Of a DNA stretch of 64,000 nucleotides, positions 27,030 to 40,458 are shown piece by piece (the first letter of the stretch is position 1; every line of letters begins with the position of its first letter). Under the pieces are notes generated by a model. The model saw nothing but the letters and a program-made list of their open reading frames with translations. It did not search any database and was not told the DNA's origin. The translations under genes were made by a program, and so were the position numbers. Origin of the DNA: Sipunculus nudus (lineage: Eukaryota; Annelida; Sipuncula; Golfingiida; Sipunculidae); assembly GCA_026874595.1 (NCBI GenBank), contig CM049307.1, forward strand, positions 28,685,079 through 28,749,078, written 5' to 3'.

Positions 27030-28640
27030 TACAGTGGATATACTGCTCAGCTTGACCACCCTGGCTAAACGACCCCCTGAAGACGTACTTCTGTGTGTAT
27101 ATTCCTCCGGCTGACCGGCTGACCAGCCCGTCATAACATAGTTAACGATTCACCCGCTTCTATAGACACTCGTATAATATTCATAGTTATCATTCATTGC
27201 CGCTCTTCTTCAATGAGGACAGACTGGACTAACCACGACACATAATGAGGAACTAATATTGGCTAGGGCTTATTGATATGACTAACGACATATTGATATT
27301 TGATACCGACTATACTTACCGATAGAAATATATATTGCATGAATCACTAACTGTAGTGTATATATAAAGCATACAAGAAGGACGATTTCCTTGCAATGGA
27401 AATATTTCTCTTTTAAACACCCGTGTACCTATATGTGTAAATGTTTTCCTGTTTGTGATTAAAAACACGTTACCATCTGGGACATTGGTGGATATTCTGT
27501 AACGCTCTTTCCCTGAAACACACTAAGTATATAACTATACACATGAACAATACATGGGTGTTTATCGACGTGTGCATCTGGCGAGGTAATCACGTTTACG
27601 GAGGTCACGGCGTTTTTTGCATCTGTATCAAATTCTTAATGACGTACATACGTGACGTACACGTAACGCTTGCCGAAGACCGAGTCACGCCGGATTAACG
27701 CAGGGTCTAGACGTTACACGTTTTGCAAGTCATTCTGCAGCCCATGTGTGCTGGCTGGCCCTAAACAAGGTCAAATGAGATTGGGTCACTAGCACACGAC
27801 GTGTCAAAGAAATATCACAATGCATGGATATGATTACTGTGGCCAAAGAAAATTATTTAATATAATAATAATAAAAAAATAGTATGGTCAAAATCACAGA
27901 ACAATTTACATGATGTGAATAACTTTATGTAATAGGTGTTTTTGTTGAATGATTATAATATATGCGAATTTCTACATGCAGAAACCTCATATTTTTTTAA
28001 AGATGAAAATGATTTCCACCCGTACTTAAGTTTACTTTGTAGAATGACTGTATAAGTCTCAGGAAATATCAAATATCTGCTTCCAGACATCTGATGAAAT
28101 AACATTTTAAGCAGCCATGAAAATGCGACACAGGGTATTCTATAATTTGACCGATATATAAGTAGCCTGCATATTTTCAACATGCAAGGATAGATTTTAG
28201 AAAATTTTTAAAGACCACAATTTTTTATCAAGCTTTCCCCGTCAGCAAAGTTGGAGTCCAAGGAACATGGGTAATTGTAGATTTTGTACCTCTCTGTTGA
28301 TGTTGATCTCTGTGTTTTTAATAGTTTACTTATATAACATATTAATATTATGAATGGCTTATGAATGTTAATATGAGAACATACATATTTATATATATTT
28401 TGCACAGCCTTGTTATGAGTGATGGAAGCATGGCCATAAAACTTTTTTTTTCATTCTGCACATGTGCCGGGAAGAATATCTATATATAATTTTTACCACC
28501 GTCCGCATCCAGGATTACAACTGCACAAACACACACACACATATGAGAACAAAACATACCCGTTAAAATACCCTGTATGAATTGCACGGCATCTCGGTAT
28601 AGTTTCTAATGTCAGCGTGATAAATGTGCTGTTATATATT
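27030..28640. other. non-coding stretch
   Basis: I see nothing beyond AT-rich sequence and a short (CA)n near 28528-28542. If the block at 26.9-27.0 kb is a promoter, this would be its first intron. Confidence 0.5.
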
Positions 28641-28762
28641 TAAAGTTAATAATAATAATAATAATAATGAATAGTACTTATATAGCGTTGAACTCCAAGA
28701 TCAGACTCACAGCGCTTGCATTTTTACACATCAGTTACACAGTATATAAATATATAAGCACA

Positions 28763-28785
28763 CTCACACACACACACACACACAC
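28763..28785. repeat. (CA)n microsatellite in LINE 3' region
   Basis: About 11 CA dinucleotides, followed by more CA-rich text up to 28804. Confidence 0.9.
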
Positions 28786-28830
28786 CTACTCACCCACACA
28801 CACCCGAGATTACATGTATGGTAAATGTTG

Positions 28831-29532
28831 CTAATTACAAAATGCCTGCAGAAATAGGTATGTTTTAAGATTTGTCTTAAAAGTATTGATAGTGGGGGAT
28901 TTTCTAAGTTCAGCTGGAAGGGAATTCCAGATATTAGGGGCAATATAACTGAAAGAACGTTCACCGACTTTCGTACGGCACTTAGGCAATATTAGAAGAC
29001 TTTCGTTAGAAGAGCGTAGGGTGCGCACCGGCCGATAAATACATAGTTTTGACGAAAGATATGGTGGCAGTGATCCATCAAAATATCTATAAACAAGGAC
29101 TGCGAGTTTGTATTGTATCCGATGCTGAACTGGCAGCCAGTGGAGTTCCTTAAGTAACGGCGTAACGTGGTCCCTTTTTCGTTTTTTAAGAATAACACGG
29201 GCTGCATTATTTTGAAGCATTTGCAACCGTGAGATTTGTTCTAACGGTAAACCTACCAAAATTGAATTACAATAATCAAGGCGTGATGTAATAGTAGCAC
29301 AGACTAGCCTAGCACAAACGCTGGAAGTTAGGAAACGCCGGATGGAAGCAATATGTCGGAGTTCGAGAAAAACTGCACGACACACGCTATTAATATGATC
29401 ATGCATGGAAAGTGTTCGATCAATTTTCACACCGAGGTATTTCACAGAAGTCTGGAAAGTGACATTACTACCACAAACGCTAAGGGGGGCGTTGTTAATC
29501 ATCTGAAGACAGGAGTGAGAGCCAACTGGCAT
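28831..29532 (-). pseudogene. LINE reverse transcriptase C-terminal fragment
   Basis: A 233-codon open remnant lies downstream of the premature stop. It covers the region after the palm domain: the connection and the conserved NAAR...LHWLPV...NIWNSLP tail of CR1-like elements. It is not a host gene. The apparent ATG is internal to the original frame. Confidence 0.9.
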
Positions 29533-29700
29533 AACTTCGGTCTTATCAGTATTCAGTTTAAGTTAGTTGCTGGTCATCCAAGAGAGGACATCTTCAATAC
29601 AATTCTGTATACTCAACTGTACAGAACTAAATTGGTCCGGTTCGTTACTTTTAGATAGCTCGGTGTCATCCGCATACTTATGAAAAGCACAATTATGTGA

Positions 29701-29961
29701 CCATAAGAACCTCCTGCTCGATGCTGGTGTAACTTTATGACCGATTCAGTGGCAAACTAATATATATATATATATATACTTTTTTTCTATTTTTGAGTTT
29801 ACTATGAATATTATAAATATCTACCTGGTTTAGAATTAACATATCCTCGAAACAAATAGTACCTGATGTTTTTTAAAGCCTTAATTTAGCTATATATAGT
29901 TATATAATTTAGCTCTATAAAGCGCTTTATATTTGAAATTTGTCACACAGACGATTAAAGG

Positions 29962-29998
<37 letters not shown>

Positions 29999-30273
29999 TC
30001 CCAAGTTATCCCAATTTTGATTACCCTCCCACCCCTGCGAGTCACCCCCCCCTTCCCAGCGAAGAAGATGTCCAGCGCCCTGAACTTTATGCCACCACGC
30101 TGCCACTGTATACAGTGTGTATATAATCCAACAACAAACTGCTTAATATTATTTTCGTCCACCCGCACCCACCCAAGTCAAAAAGTCACACACCAGGAAA
30201 TTTATTTAATCAGTTCCAATCTACATATATATAGGTCGCGTATCCAAGTTCTATATTATTTATATAAGCAGTC

Positions 30274-30333
<60 letters not shown>

Positions 30334-31270
30334 TAGTAAATAGTAAATAGTAAATAGTAAAATTCCAAGCCCGAAGAAATGTGCTTCTCCGTTAAGCAGT
30401 CTATGTCCGTCATAGCATTAAATAAAATGATTATACCGTCTATCAGTTGGCTAGGAGAAAAATGTCCCCTATCATGGTGCATATAGCTGTCCGTATTGTT
30501 GATATCCTCACGTTTATAACATACGGGGGCCCATTTAAATAGCTGCCAATCAAAATCCAATCAGTTTCAACAAGGGTAGTTGGCGACAAATCAGGTGAGC
30601 CAGAATGGCACGGCGCTGCTTCACATGCTTCCATTTCCACTTCCACTTCTGTTCATTCTTCTGCTTGTTCTTTTTGTCTGCAACGTGGGCACGCTGGTAT
30701 CATGTTTACTAACAACTGGCAGATCAACAAACTCAAACATCTATCACAGGGGCGTTATAAGAATGTTTCTTAGCAAATATTGTATACCTATATATACACT
30801 GTACTCATCGGCACCCATGTAGAGTACGCAATAAATCACTTGGATTCTACAGATAAGGCAGGTGAATAGGCAACTTTAAACAAAAACATATTGTTTATCC
30901 AGATTACTTGAAAAAAATTAATGGAAACATTTTTACAAAAATAATCTCATTACAGGCACTCAGTCATCTAACTAACCAACTAATTAAACACTACCAGAAA
31001 AAAAAAAATATAATACCCCTGAAGGAAATATTTTATTGTACTGTGATTATTTAAAAGATTTTTATCCATTGATTATGTACTCTTAGTATGTCCAGAAATT
31101 ATAAGATACAGTGTGGTCTATTTTTGTGCAACCTTCGCTTATTGACATATATGAAGTTTCTGAACGGCAACTAGTGTGACACCAATGCACATGCATGTAG
31201 TTGAACCGTGAGTCATAATAAAAACAATATTCTTTGTGGCCCGTTGCTACCATTCTTTTGGGACAAAACA
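29701..31270. other. non-coding stretch with (TA)n arrays
   Basis: No confident gene was recognised. It contains (TA)n at 29966-29996 and 30276-30327 and a TAAATAG tandem at 30328-30361. An open frame with lysine-rich codons on the minus strand near 30530-30680 is noted separately as uncertain. Confidence 0.5.
30276..30361. repeat. (TA)n array followed by (TAAATAG)n
   Basis: About 26 TA dinucleotides directly joined to four copies of a 7-bp unit AATAGTA. Confidence 0.95.
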
Positions 31271-31369
31271 ACAAGACCAGCATCACAGAGCAGATGGCTA
31301 CAGAGAGTCAGTCCGACCAGCACAGTTAATTGTCCTGAGACGTCCTGCAGGGCATAACCAGCGCCGGAT

Positions 31370-31460
31370 AACTAAATAGGGCAATTTCGGCTAAGCTGCT
31401 GGCCAGCTGCCAGGCACAGGGGTGGGCCCAAACACAGCCCTGCTTGACCAGGGCACTGCT
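31370..31460 (+). repeat. left arm of diverged inverted repeat pair
   Basis: TTCGGCTAAGCTGCTGGC, GCCAG and GGGGTGGGCCCAAACAC in this order recur in reverse complement at about 32750-32850. The arms are about 1.3 kb apart. They could be ends of a transposon or two inserted copies of one repeat. Confidence 0.75.
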
Positions 31461-32749
31461 GTGTGTATGTACTGTGTATATGGGTCAGCACGCACATTGT
31501 CTATTGCAGCATATAGTTATGGATACTATATTCAGTATTAAGTCTGTAAAGGAGCTTCAAACATTTGAAAGAGAGGGGAATAATAATTGCACAGAGTAGG
31601 ACAGCATGTCAATAATATTCGAAGATGAAGATGGAAAACTTATCCTTAACAAGAAACACACTGACTACACCCAGGTACAAGCACAAATAGCATGCACAGG
31701 AATTCACAACTGTTCTTTCGTGGGATTCATAAATAAAGGAAAACATGTTGTTAATGTAACCTTTAATGAAGTGTTCTGGAATTAAATATTGTACAAGTTA
31801 ATTAACTTTTATGAAATTCATTTGCTCAAAACCTTTACTGGTGACATTGAAAAATGTAATAATTGGTCCAATTCATAATGCATTCTTTCTCATATTCAAT
31901 GCATATTTCAATTTATGCCAAGCCCTGATATAAACGCACAGCCCTGCCACAAGAGTGAGTTTTATTGACAAATATCTCATTTTTATTGGGATAATCCCTG
32001 ACTATATCTTAAGTTTTGATTTGTCTTATGGCACGTTCAACATATATTATGCATACACAGGCAACTTTCCTCAAGTTTTGATGGCTTTTATCCCAGTGTT
32101 TTCCCCAAGACTGAAAACAGGCATATTGAGCGTGGCTCTCCTGGGCAGTAGCAAAGGCCTAATGTTGAATTCTCAAACTGCCATTATTTCATCCCTAGGC
32201 TATAAACACTACAGGGACCTGTACTGTTTCACAATGGCAGCATCATAGACCCAGGATAAAGTTTAGAAACAAAGATGAAGCTAAGCATAATCAAAACAAG
32301 CATTCGGAATGTATTTGTTTATAATTGGACAAAGTACCTCTCTGTGTCATTGGTCCAAATGGATTTTCTACTCTTAATTCTGTGTAGATAATGATGAACC
32401 TTGCTAAGCCCTGTTTGTTAGGTAAAAATATACAGGTAAATAAACCTTTACATTTGGGGGTTTGAACACTTAGGCAAGAAAGTTCAATTAGATGATGAAA
32501 ACCCTGCAACATGAGCTTGGGATAAACAAAAATGGAAAGCCAGAAAATGAAATGTTCACCATCATAGCCTCTTCTGATATGCACAAGTGTCACCAGAAAT
32601 TCCAAAAAGAGAGTTAGTTTTTTTTCTTTTGCATACCTTTAGCAGACCCTCCCCATTTTATTATAACAGTTAGTAAAGCAACAACAAAGGACAGCATGCA
32701 ACAGACACACACACACACACACACTACAGGGCTGCTTCATGTATGTATG
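31461..32749. other. DNA between the inverted repeat arms
   Basis: Open frames of about 100 codons occur on each strand (31955-32248 plus, 32605-32291 minus), but neither resembles a transposase or any family I know. The block may be a non-autonomous element. Confidence 0.4.
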
Positions 32750-32850
32750 GGGACATACTGACCAGTAGCTCAGCCCAGCACAGTGTTTGGGCCCACCCCA
32801 GCATCTGGCACATTGCCAGCAACTTAGCCGAAGTGCCCCTATTGCGGATC
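32750..32850 (-). repeat. right arm of diverged inverted repeat pair
   Basis: This is the reverse-complement partner of 31370-31460 (TTCGGCTAAGTTGCTGGC ... GGGGTGGGCCCAAACAC), about 80 percent alike over the best 65 bases by eye. Similarity fades on both sides. Confidence 0.75.
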
Positions 32851-34266
32851 AGCTCAACACCCATGGTCAGACTAGAAACATGACAACGCAACATCTGCTG
32901 CAGACCTGTACCGCCGAGCAAGTCCCCGCGGGATAACACTGGCTGATGGCGAACATTATAAATGGGGACCTTTGAAATTGGCAGCATCAATGACCACCAG
33001 CGAACAGCACTGTATAATAAATTAATGCTTAGACTGTACATTTGTAGAGTTACATGAATAAATGAATTAAGAGACCCAGGAGCAGAGTGAAGGTTGTTTG
33101 TGTTTACACGACCGAAATTCCCCTTATCAAACCGGAGTGCATTTATATAATGATAACATAGATCAAATCTCAAATGGGCTTGGGCCAAAGCCGATGTGCA
33201 AATGTACTTCGTGTTTTCGTAGCATATTTAAATACTATCTAGAGTGTAACTGGTGACACACACACACATATATATATCCTAGTTTATACTGTATATTATA
33301 TAATAATTTATAGAAAAAATATACATTATATATATAACGGTATTTATTCATACATGCATATATATACACATATATACATAAATGCGTATATTGTCGTGCA
33401 TGTGTGTGTGTAGATATTAAAAATTGGGAAAGACCAATAATGATCATATTGTAAGATGGCACACGTTTGTATGATTCATTATTAGTTTGTGTCAGTTAAA
33501 TCTGGTACAAGTTGTTCACTGATAAAAAACTTATATTTGTCCATATTGTATTAGTATTGAATCTATACTTGTAGTGTTTCCACACGTTGTAAAGTAAACA
33601 GCTGCGCTTGACATAAACAATGTTTTATTTGTTTTCATGCATGGACAAACGTATTCAAAGCCTGCATATATACACGGCGTATACAGAATCAGATAGCGGG
33701 ACTTATTTGGTAAGGAAGTGACACGGCATTAACCAGAAAGAATGCTGATCCTTACCTTACCTGATATGGTGGTGACGCATAGATTCCTTACATAAAATGC
33801 TTAACACGGTAATGACACATACATACATACCTTATTTGGTAAACCCGTGATTGACGTCTTATATATTGCCATATAGAAGGACAAAAAAGAAAGTGTGTGC
33901 TCCCAGTATACCCTTTAATAATCATAGGAAAAAAGAGCTAACAAGGTGCACATAGGGAAATACAGCAAAATAAAATTTGACAATATACATGTCCCACACA
34001 GGTACTTATGAGTAACACTAATGTTCCATTACATTGTCATATTATAATTATCATTAAATATAAATGTATATATAACGAACATCAATGTAATGAGATTATA
34101 TTTTTTTCTTTCTGTGTTCGCTTGTACCTGTGACCTAACAAACGCGGGAATTCGCAAATAAAGCACGTTATTTATATGGGAGCATCTCTTTCGTCCTCTC
34201 TGTATATAAGTGTGTATAGAGATGTATATATGTATAAAATGTTTGTATAGGTATATATACACACAA

Positions 34267-34297
<31 letters not shown>

Positions 34298-34372
34298 TAT
34301 ATATACAATTATTCTTTCTAGGCTTTTTTCAATGCACTGATGGCAAAGTGCTCGATGGCATGACCAGAGCAT
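32851..34372. other. non-coding stretch
   Basis: I see nothing beyond AT-rich sequence and short TA/CA-rich patches near 33250-33420 and 34200-34310. Confidence 0.6.
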
Positions 34373-34390
34373 ATAAATATATATCATGCA

Positions 34391-34474
34391 TGTGTAAGGA
34401 ATAAAACGATTGTAAGCATCATTACGAAACTAATTAGTCAACACGATGCTAACAATCATTTGATTCCTTACACA
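34391..34474. ncRNA. pre-miRNA-like hairpin or small MITE
   Basis: A 30-nt arm (34391-34420, starting TGTGTAAGGAAT) pairs with 34445-34474 with only three scattered mismatches, leaving a 24-nt loop. Pairing resumes outside the core through an ATATATCA/TGATATAT extension after a 4-nt bulge. Size and pairing fit an animal microRNA precursor, but a foldback transposon is equally possible, particularly as a (TA)n array lies next to it. Confidence 0.4.
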
Positions 34475-34475
34475 T

Positions 34476-34587
<112 letters not shown>

Positions 34588-34599
34588 CCGTATATACGT

Positions 34600-37500
34600 G
34601 AAGCATGCTTCAAAACCGAAGTGCCTGTGTCATGTCTAGAGCTTGTAAAAAAATACAGAATCATAGCGGACCTGTCAATCACAATATAACCATATCCAAA
34701 AATCATATGTTTAACCTTTACAACAGAACTGCACATAACTTCATAATATATAATTTATTGGCAAACAAGATTTCTCCAAATTACAAATGAATAATCTGTA
34801 TGACGAGCTCACAGCAAGGTCCATTCGGTGTCCGGGATATCCAATATTAATCTGAGTGAAATGATCTATAGTTATGTTTTGTATGCATAAGGAATCTTTT
34901 TTAATATTTTGGGAACTTTTCCTGTGAAGGACCAATGACACGGAGATGATTTGCTCTGTTATGCCTTTGAACCGCCACTGCAGCAGTTCCCAGTGTGAGT
35001 TTATCACAGAACTTGTGAACCTGACAATGAAATGCGTGCTGGCCGTCAGAGGTCGTGGCTGCACATAAATCAGCTCAGACCTTCGTGCAAGAATGCACAA
35101 ATCTTAAGTTTTTAATCTTGTGACTGGCCAGTGTCTCTTTACACAACACACGACGCTTAACGATAGCATGTTCGTAATGATAACACGTTATGTGTTACAT
35201 TAAGAAGGGTTAAAGGTAAGCTTCATTAGGATGGCTCCCAATGATCTCAGTCACATGACCTACTAAATATATGGAGGTAGATGGACCTGTGATTGCCGTT
35301 CCTTACTTTGAAGCCTTCCAGTTCGCAAATTTTCTACATAAATAATCATATAGGCTGCCTGGGAGACCAAATGTAATTCTTTAATCAAAATATTGGGTTT
35401 ATTAATGAAAACATATGTGAATGGTCATGCACAATACGGTGGGCTCGCCTGAACGCGCTCCAACATACATGATTTTAATGTTAACAGCCGTTCATAGATG
35501 TCGCTAAATAGAAGCAGTGATACCACATAAATAACAACCCCCCTAGGTCATTTAAGCCTTAATTTAGTCGCGATTTTTCTCTCGGTCTAATCTTCTTTAG
35601 ATATGTTTCACCGATAGTGTGAAATAAAAATGTTCTATCGAAATTAAAACTACATTTCACAATATACTCCTTTTGATCTGGTTAAAGGGGTCAGTGAAAT
35701 ATTTAGAGATAGTTGATGCTTCACGTTGTAACAGTCTGTGAATATAAAGTAACCAAAGGGGACCGTTTGGCAAATAAATGTACATGATTTCCCATCATGT
35801 TGATCATGATGAGCCTCCCGTTGAGTGCCATCTGCCAGCCAACAGAGTCACTAATTACCCGTCGTCTGGGGCGCCACCTGTTATCAGACCTAATATTAAA
35901 AATCACCTGATGGGTTGTTTATAAAAAATCGGCTTACTTTATATAACTTAAAGGAAATTGTTTCGACTTGGCAGTATCACGAAATATATATTTCAATTTT
36001 TTCGAAGTACCGTGGTTTTCAGTTTTAGTGTAATCCATCATTTTCATAAATAGTAATTGGTATCACAAAAGGCAGTTTACCGTGGTACTCGCTTCGATAT
36101 CGTTGGCTCATTGCGGTGTCAGTCAATGTTAGTTTTAAACATACAAAGGTCGAAGCAGTTCAGTTACTGACAAGTATTTCAATTTTACAGTCATTTATTG
36201 AATCGTACCCTTATATCAAGCTTATGTGAATCCCACTTGGGTTTATGAAAAGTCTCTGCTGGTGGCTCTAAATGGTGGTTCTTCCGATGGTTCTGTCTGG
36301 TTCCATAATCGGCAAATCACGCAGCTGTGTATCACGCCGGTAAGCAGAAACAATTGCGATCACATCTTAACAAGTTGTGTATAATTTATTAACTGAATGC
36401 AGAGTGTAATTACTTAAAATACATTTATTAAGATTATTCAAGCCTGCATGTGTGATTCTCAACGATATCAGGAAGTGTACTGCAACGATCATCCATCCTG
36501 TTGCATTAATATCGTGGTAAACAGCCGATAATCTTAACAATATGAATTGACACAATATGATACAAATGAACTTACAAACTAAACTGAAAATGTCTCTTTG
36601 GTGACGAGTCATTTCCTGTATCGCGTACAAGATGGCTGCCGCACAGTAAAAGGTGCGAACCTTGCGGTCAGAAACTCAACAAACATGCAGGATTTACCAA
36701 TATACTGAGTTAAAACGGAATTTTTTCTGGCACATGGTATATGTTGTTAAAAAGTGTACTTAAACAATTATCGATTGGTCTGGTTATATCAAATGACAGC
36801 GTAGGCCATGAGTCATTGTCAAAAATGACGAAAATCTTTGCATCCCCAATCTCTGTCATGTCAGAAGGCCCAAATGATGCTAGACGCAAAATAGACCCTA
36901 AATTTTGCTAAAATTACAACAACAACAACAAAAATGCTTCCTTCATAATAATCCTTGATCGAGGTTATTCAAATCAATTATTCATTGATTTAAATCATTT
37001 ATGATATTGCTCATACGGTAAAATGTAATCTGAGCTATGGTCATGTTTTTTGTTCGTCTTCCGTCCGTCTTGCCGTTGATTAGCAGAGCATGAATCATAT
37101 AGAATCTTACATGTATTATACAGATATATGTAATTTCCAGTAAATTCTCTTGAAACTAGAAATGTGACATGTATATATTTTTGCTATGCATTTTAGTTGT
37201 TTTTAGATTCACCTTGGCGTCATGGTCCGTGGGTCACTTCATAAAATAAATCTTGAGAAAATATGGCGTGTCTTGGTTAAGTTTCCTTCACACGAGAGAA
37301 TCATCATATACTGGTTGGATACTGCTGAACATTCATTAATTAATTTTATATTTAGATGCCAATATGTCTACTTTCTGCTTATTGCATGTATTCGAAACTC
37401 TATTATCTCGACACAGTTGTGTGATGAAAGAGTCTTAATACTAGCTGCATCGCTTTGGGTTCGTTTAAACCTTGTGAGCTTCGAAACAGCGCCATCTGTT

Positions 37501-39828
37501 AGAAGAATGATATATTAGCATAACATTGGCGCTGATCTCTGCTGCTTCATCCTGCCGGAAGGGGCCGCTCATGCTCGTTCTTATCGATACTCAACGTATG
37601 TCCAGACATTTTTCATGACTGCAATGTTAATTACGTTTATCACGGAGTACTTCCACCTGAGACCTTCACCTTCTCTGAGGACATAATGGATGGAATGTTA
37701 TGCCGCTTTTGAACATTAATAGGGGACCAGTCCTTGTCAACATTAAATTATGCGGGATATAATCTTTGCCATGAAGATGTGGAAATTCTTTACATTTATG
37801 TTTTACAACTGCAGGATCTTTATAACAAAATAATGTTAGCATAACTTAACGTTCGATACTTTACGATGTTTATTTATGCATTAGTCCCAATGTATATACC
37901 TAGTGGAATAATAACAAAAGCAATTGAAAAAAATGGGGTCTGATAAAATTTGTGGAGGGCAGGTAAATTTCTTGCCGTGCCGGCTCTATAGTCCGGCGGA
38001 AACTTTCTTAAATTTGATAACAATTTATAATAATAATAAAAATATCATGTTTTCATAAAGCACACGTGGTTTCAGTATTCATCATTATATATAGCTTCAA
38101 CATTAAGCAAGCAAATTTCTTGTCAGTATTAAATTTTTGTATAAAGCAAAGGTTGTCTGATTTGTGTTTTACAAGAACGTTATATCTTCAGACAACGATG
38201 TGACTGTTTGGTTTATCAACCAATTATATCATTACCTCAAGGGTTGCACAAGGCTCAAGACTCAAGTGGTACGTGATAACGCCTTAACGTGACTTTTGAT
38301 ATATATGTAACTGGGGGAAAGTTGTTGAATGGTCTTATACATTTGATCTTTGAGGGTTCTTGATAGCACAGGTGTCTGATCGGTCGTAATCCATTGCTTA
38401 TCTCTTCGATTTATGTTATCTACGTCGCCTCGCTTTTCCCGGCTTTATCTAATTACGCTGTTGTCACGTGGGAACCATAAAGACACTTGTAACCAAATAG
38501 TTATTGCTGGGTGACTCGGGAATGAAACACTTGCTGATCTGGTTACATTTTTTATGAGAAAGGTATATTTGGATTTTATTACCGACATTTCACCTTTGGT
38601 ATCGTGACAGTAATCCACAGTACAAGGTATACAGTATAAGAACAAGTACCAAAAACCACCACGGCTGTATACATACAGTTCAGAGGTAAGTTGTACTTAC
38701 AGTGGCCAGATTGGATTGTTATAGTCTTCAGGACAGAAAATGCCATTTTGCATTGAGAATACCACAGTGAAGCAAAATAAAGATTGGACATGCAACCTGG
38801 CGAGCAACCCTTGGCAGGGTATAATTGAAAGAAATTTAAACTGCCCGTCAGCATTAAAAGGAACCTAAAAAGCACACCTATAAAGCATTTGAAGGGAAAT
38901 GGAAGATTCAATTAGAGACAGAAACCTTTCAATGTTATATAGGGTCGAACCATTACCATTTAATCTCGAGGTTTGGATAATATATATATATATATATATA
39001 TATACTCATATAATATAAGGAACATGAATTATGAATGAAAATGTGACAAAGTATATATCTTTTAATGTAGAAAATAAAACCGAAAGTTTGTAAACTCATA
39101 CCAGAACCAATTACATGGTGTACTGCCTTGATCGACGACATTCAATTATTTACCCATGGGTATAAAATTAAATTTGAGAACTGCAAAAATCTAGAATTAC
39201 AACAGCTCACTTTCTTTACAAATGCACAATTATGACTCAACTGGACGTTGAAATATATTCTGACCTTTTCCACCCGGCTGTTCTCACATATAAAATTATC
39301 GCCCGACAGACCGACTCTCGTCACATAATTACTGGGTCGAATGCAGATACACGACTCGGCGAGAAAATTAATAAAAGTAGACAAAAATGCAAAATTAGAT
39401 GGTATTTATACATAGTCAAACGCTTTGATAATTACTTTTCTTTACAAATGCTGAACGCCCACGATGTACTATTTCCATAACTGTATGATAAAAATATCGT
39501 TATACCAGAGCTATACTGGGATATCACATGTGTATATATACTGCAGGATTAATATTATATTAACATAAAAACCGTATACACTGAACATATAAACGTTCCG
39601 CATTCAGGATTTCCACCTTTATCAAGCATATATTGCGATTCTTGCTCTAAATGTTTTCAGTTATTTCAATAGTACTTACAGCAAATGCAAATCCATGTAT
39701 ATTACAACCATGGTCTCTTTTGTCTCACATTTGATCATTCATCATGTATCAATCATTTGCATTATTGTCAGTTGCTGTAATCCGGGCTGGGAGCCAGTCT
39801 ATATAGTATATACAGTAAGCATAATAAT
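34600..39828. other. non-coding stretch
   Basis: No gene was recognised. Open frames are short. It contains three TTATCT (GATA-factor type) motifs within 60 bp at about 38398-38450, text near 37.02-37.2 kb that looks like a dispersed repeat, and a (TA)n at 38979-39003. Confidence 0.6.
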
Positions 39829-40458
39829 TTAGTATAATGTACCCGCCTGAGTTGCTTCTAGATTTAGGATATCGGTGTCCATGTCATGTGGTCTGCTTGG
39901 CACAGCGCGACCCGCCAAATACTCCATGTTGTCCCACAGCCGAGTGTGATTGGTCTTCATGTATCGTTTGGCATATCCCGAGGGGGGCGGTGGGCGGTGG
40001 ATTAAGTTCTCAGCCGACCAAGTATTCGGGGTTTTCAGAGGTGCTTTCTGTGGCCATACGACCACGTGACGGCCTCCTTTCGGCAAGTAGCGCTCATCGA
40101 TTGGCGGAAGCTTCAAAATCGCTTTGTCGTCTTGGTTATTATCGGAGCCTTGTTCTGGTATTCCATCGGAAGCAGGACTGACGTCACGGGTACTACCCAA
40201 CTTGTGTTGATTCGTTGTGGACCCGCTTACCCCTACTGCATGGCGGACGTGTGCGCTCTCTCCCGGCGCTCTCAGATCCTGAGTAAAGCTACCGTATTCT
40301 TGATTTAATGTCTTCCATTGCGTCTCCTCTTTCAACAGTACATCTCTCAACTCCATGTATTTATAAAAACTACCGTAGGCGCCATTTGTAGTGCGGTTTA
40401 TGATATATTTCTTCATAACTGAAGCCGGTATTTTCTTGCCCCCAGTTAGCGCTTCCAT
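39829..40458 (-). CDS. small protein with YGSF boxes, possible microtubule-inner-protein-like
   Basis: A single uninterrupted frame of 209 residues runs from MEALTGGKKIPASVMKKYII to LNLEATQAGTLY. The ATG has an acceptable context (TTCACAATGG). Codon use is GC-richer than the surroundings, which supports a real gene. Two boxes, TTNGAYGSF and LNQEYGSF, lie about 25 residues apart near the N-terminus. A Ser/Gly/Asp-rich low-complexity middle follows, then a Pro- and Trp-containing C-terminal part (LPPIDERYLPKGGRHVVVWP, IHRPPPPSGYAKRYM). There is no signal peptide or membrane segment. A second gene 4.7 kb away carries the same kind of box. From memory, such TxN-x-YGS boxes occur in small axonemal proteins such as PIERCE1, so a cilium or sperm-tail role is a guess. 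The family is not assigned. Confidence 0.75.
   Translation of the reverse strand: MEALTGGKKIPASVMKKYIINRTTNGAYGSFYKYMELRDVLLKEETQWKTLNQEYGSFTQDLRAPGESAHVRHAVGVSGSTTNQHKLGSTRDVSPASDGIPEQGSDNNQDDKAILKLPPIDERYLPKGGRHVVVWPQKAPLKTPNTWSAENLIHRPPPPSGYAKRYMKTNHTRLWDNMEYLAGRAVPSRPHDMDTDILNLEATQAGTLY

Larger units (their letters stand above)
28646..29700 (-). mobile_element. truncated CR1/L2-type LINE, 3' part of ORF2
   Basis: The minus strand encodes the C-terminal part of a non-LTR reverse transcriptase. The YADD catalytic box is at 29676-29665, followed by DVLSWMTSN, KLNTDKTEVMPVGS, VKYLGVKIDRTLSM, SRLDYCNSILVGLP, LQNNAARVI and LLKELHWLPVQHRIQYKLAV, then YIAPNIWNSLPAELR near the end. This end is typical of the CR1/L2 group. 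A TAA stop at 29565-29563 interrupts the frame, and the 5' two-thirds (endonuclease and most of the RT) are missing. The 3' tail carries the AGCGCT...TATATAAGT text and ends in (TTA)n, seen as (TAA)n at 28646-28669 on the plus strand, with a (CA)n inside. It is dead, 5'-truncated and fairly young-looking. Confidence 0.9.

Noticed and set aside
30530-30690. Lysine-rich minus-strand exon-like stretch (KNKQKNEQKWKWKWKHVK)
   Set aside because: A CAG precedes it and the basic tail resembles those of some growth factors, but the acceptor tract is weak, the sequence is low-complexity and no other exon was found.
31955-32605. Open frames of about 100 codons on both strands
   Set aside because: They lie between inverted repeat arms, overlap no recognised domain and have AT-rich codons typical of random frames.
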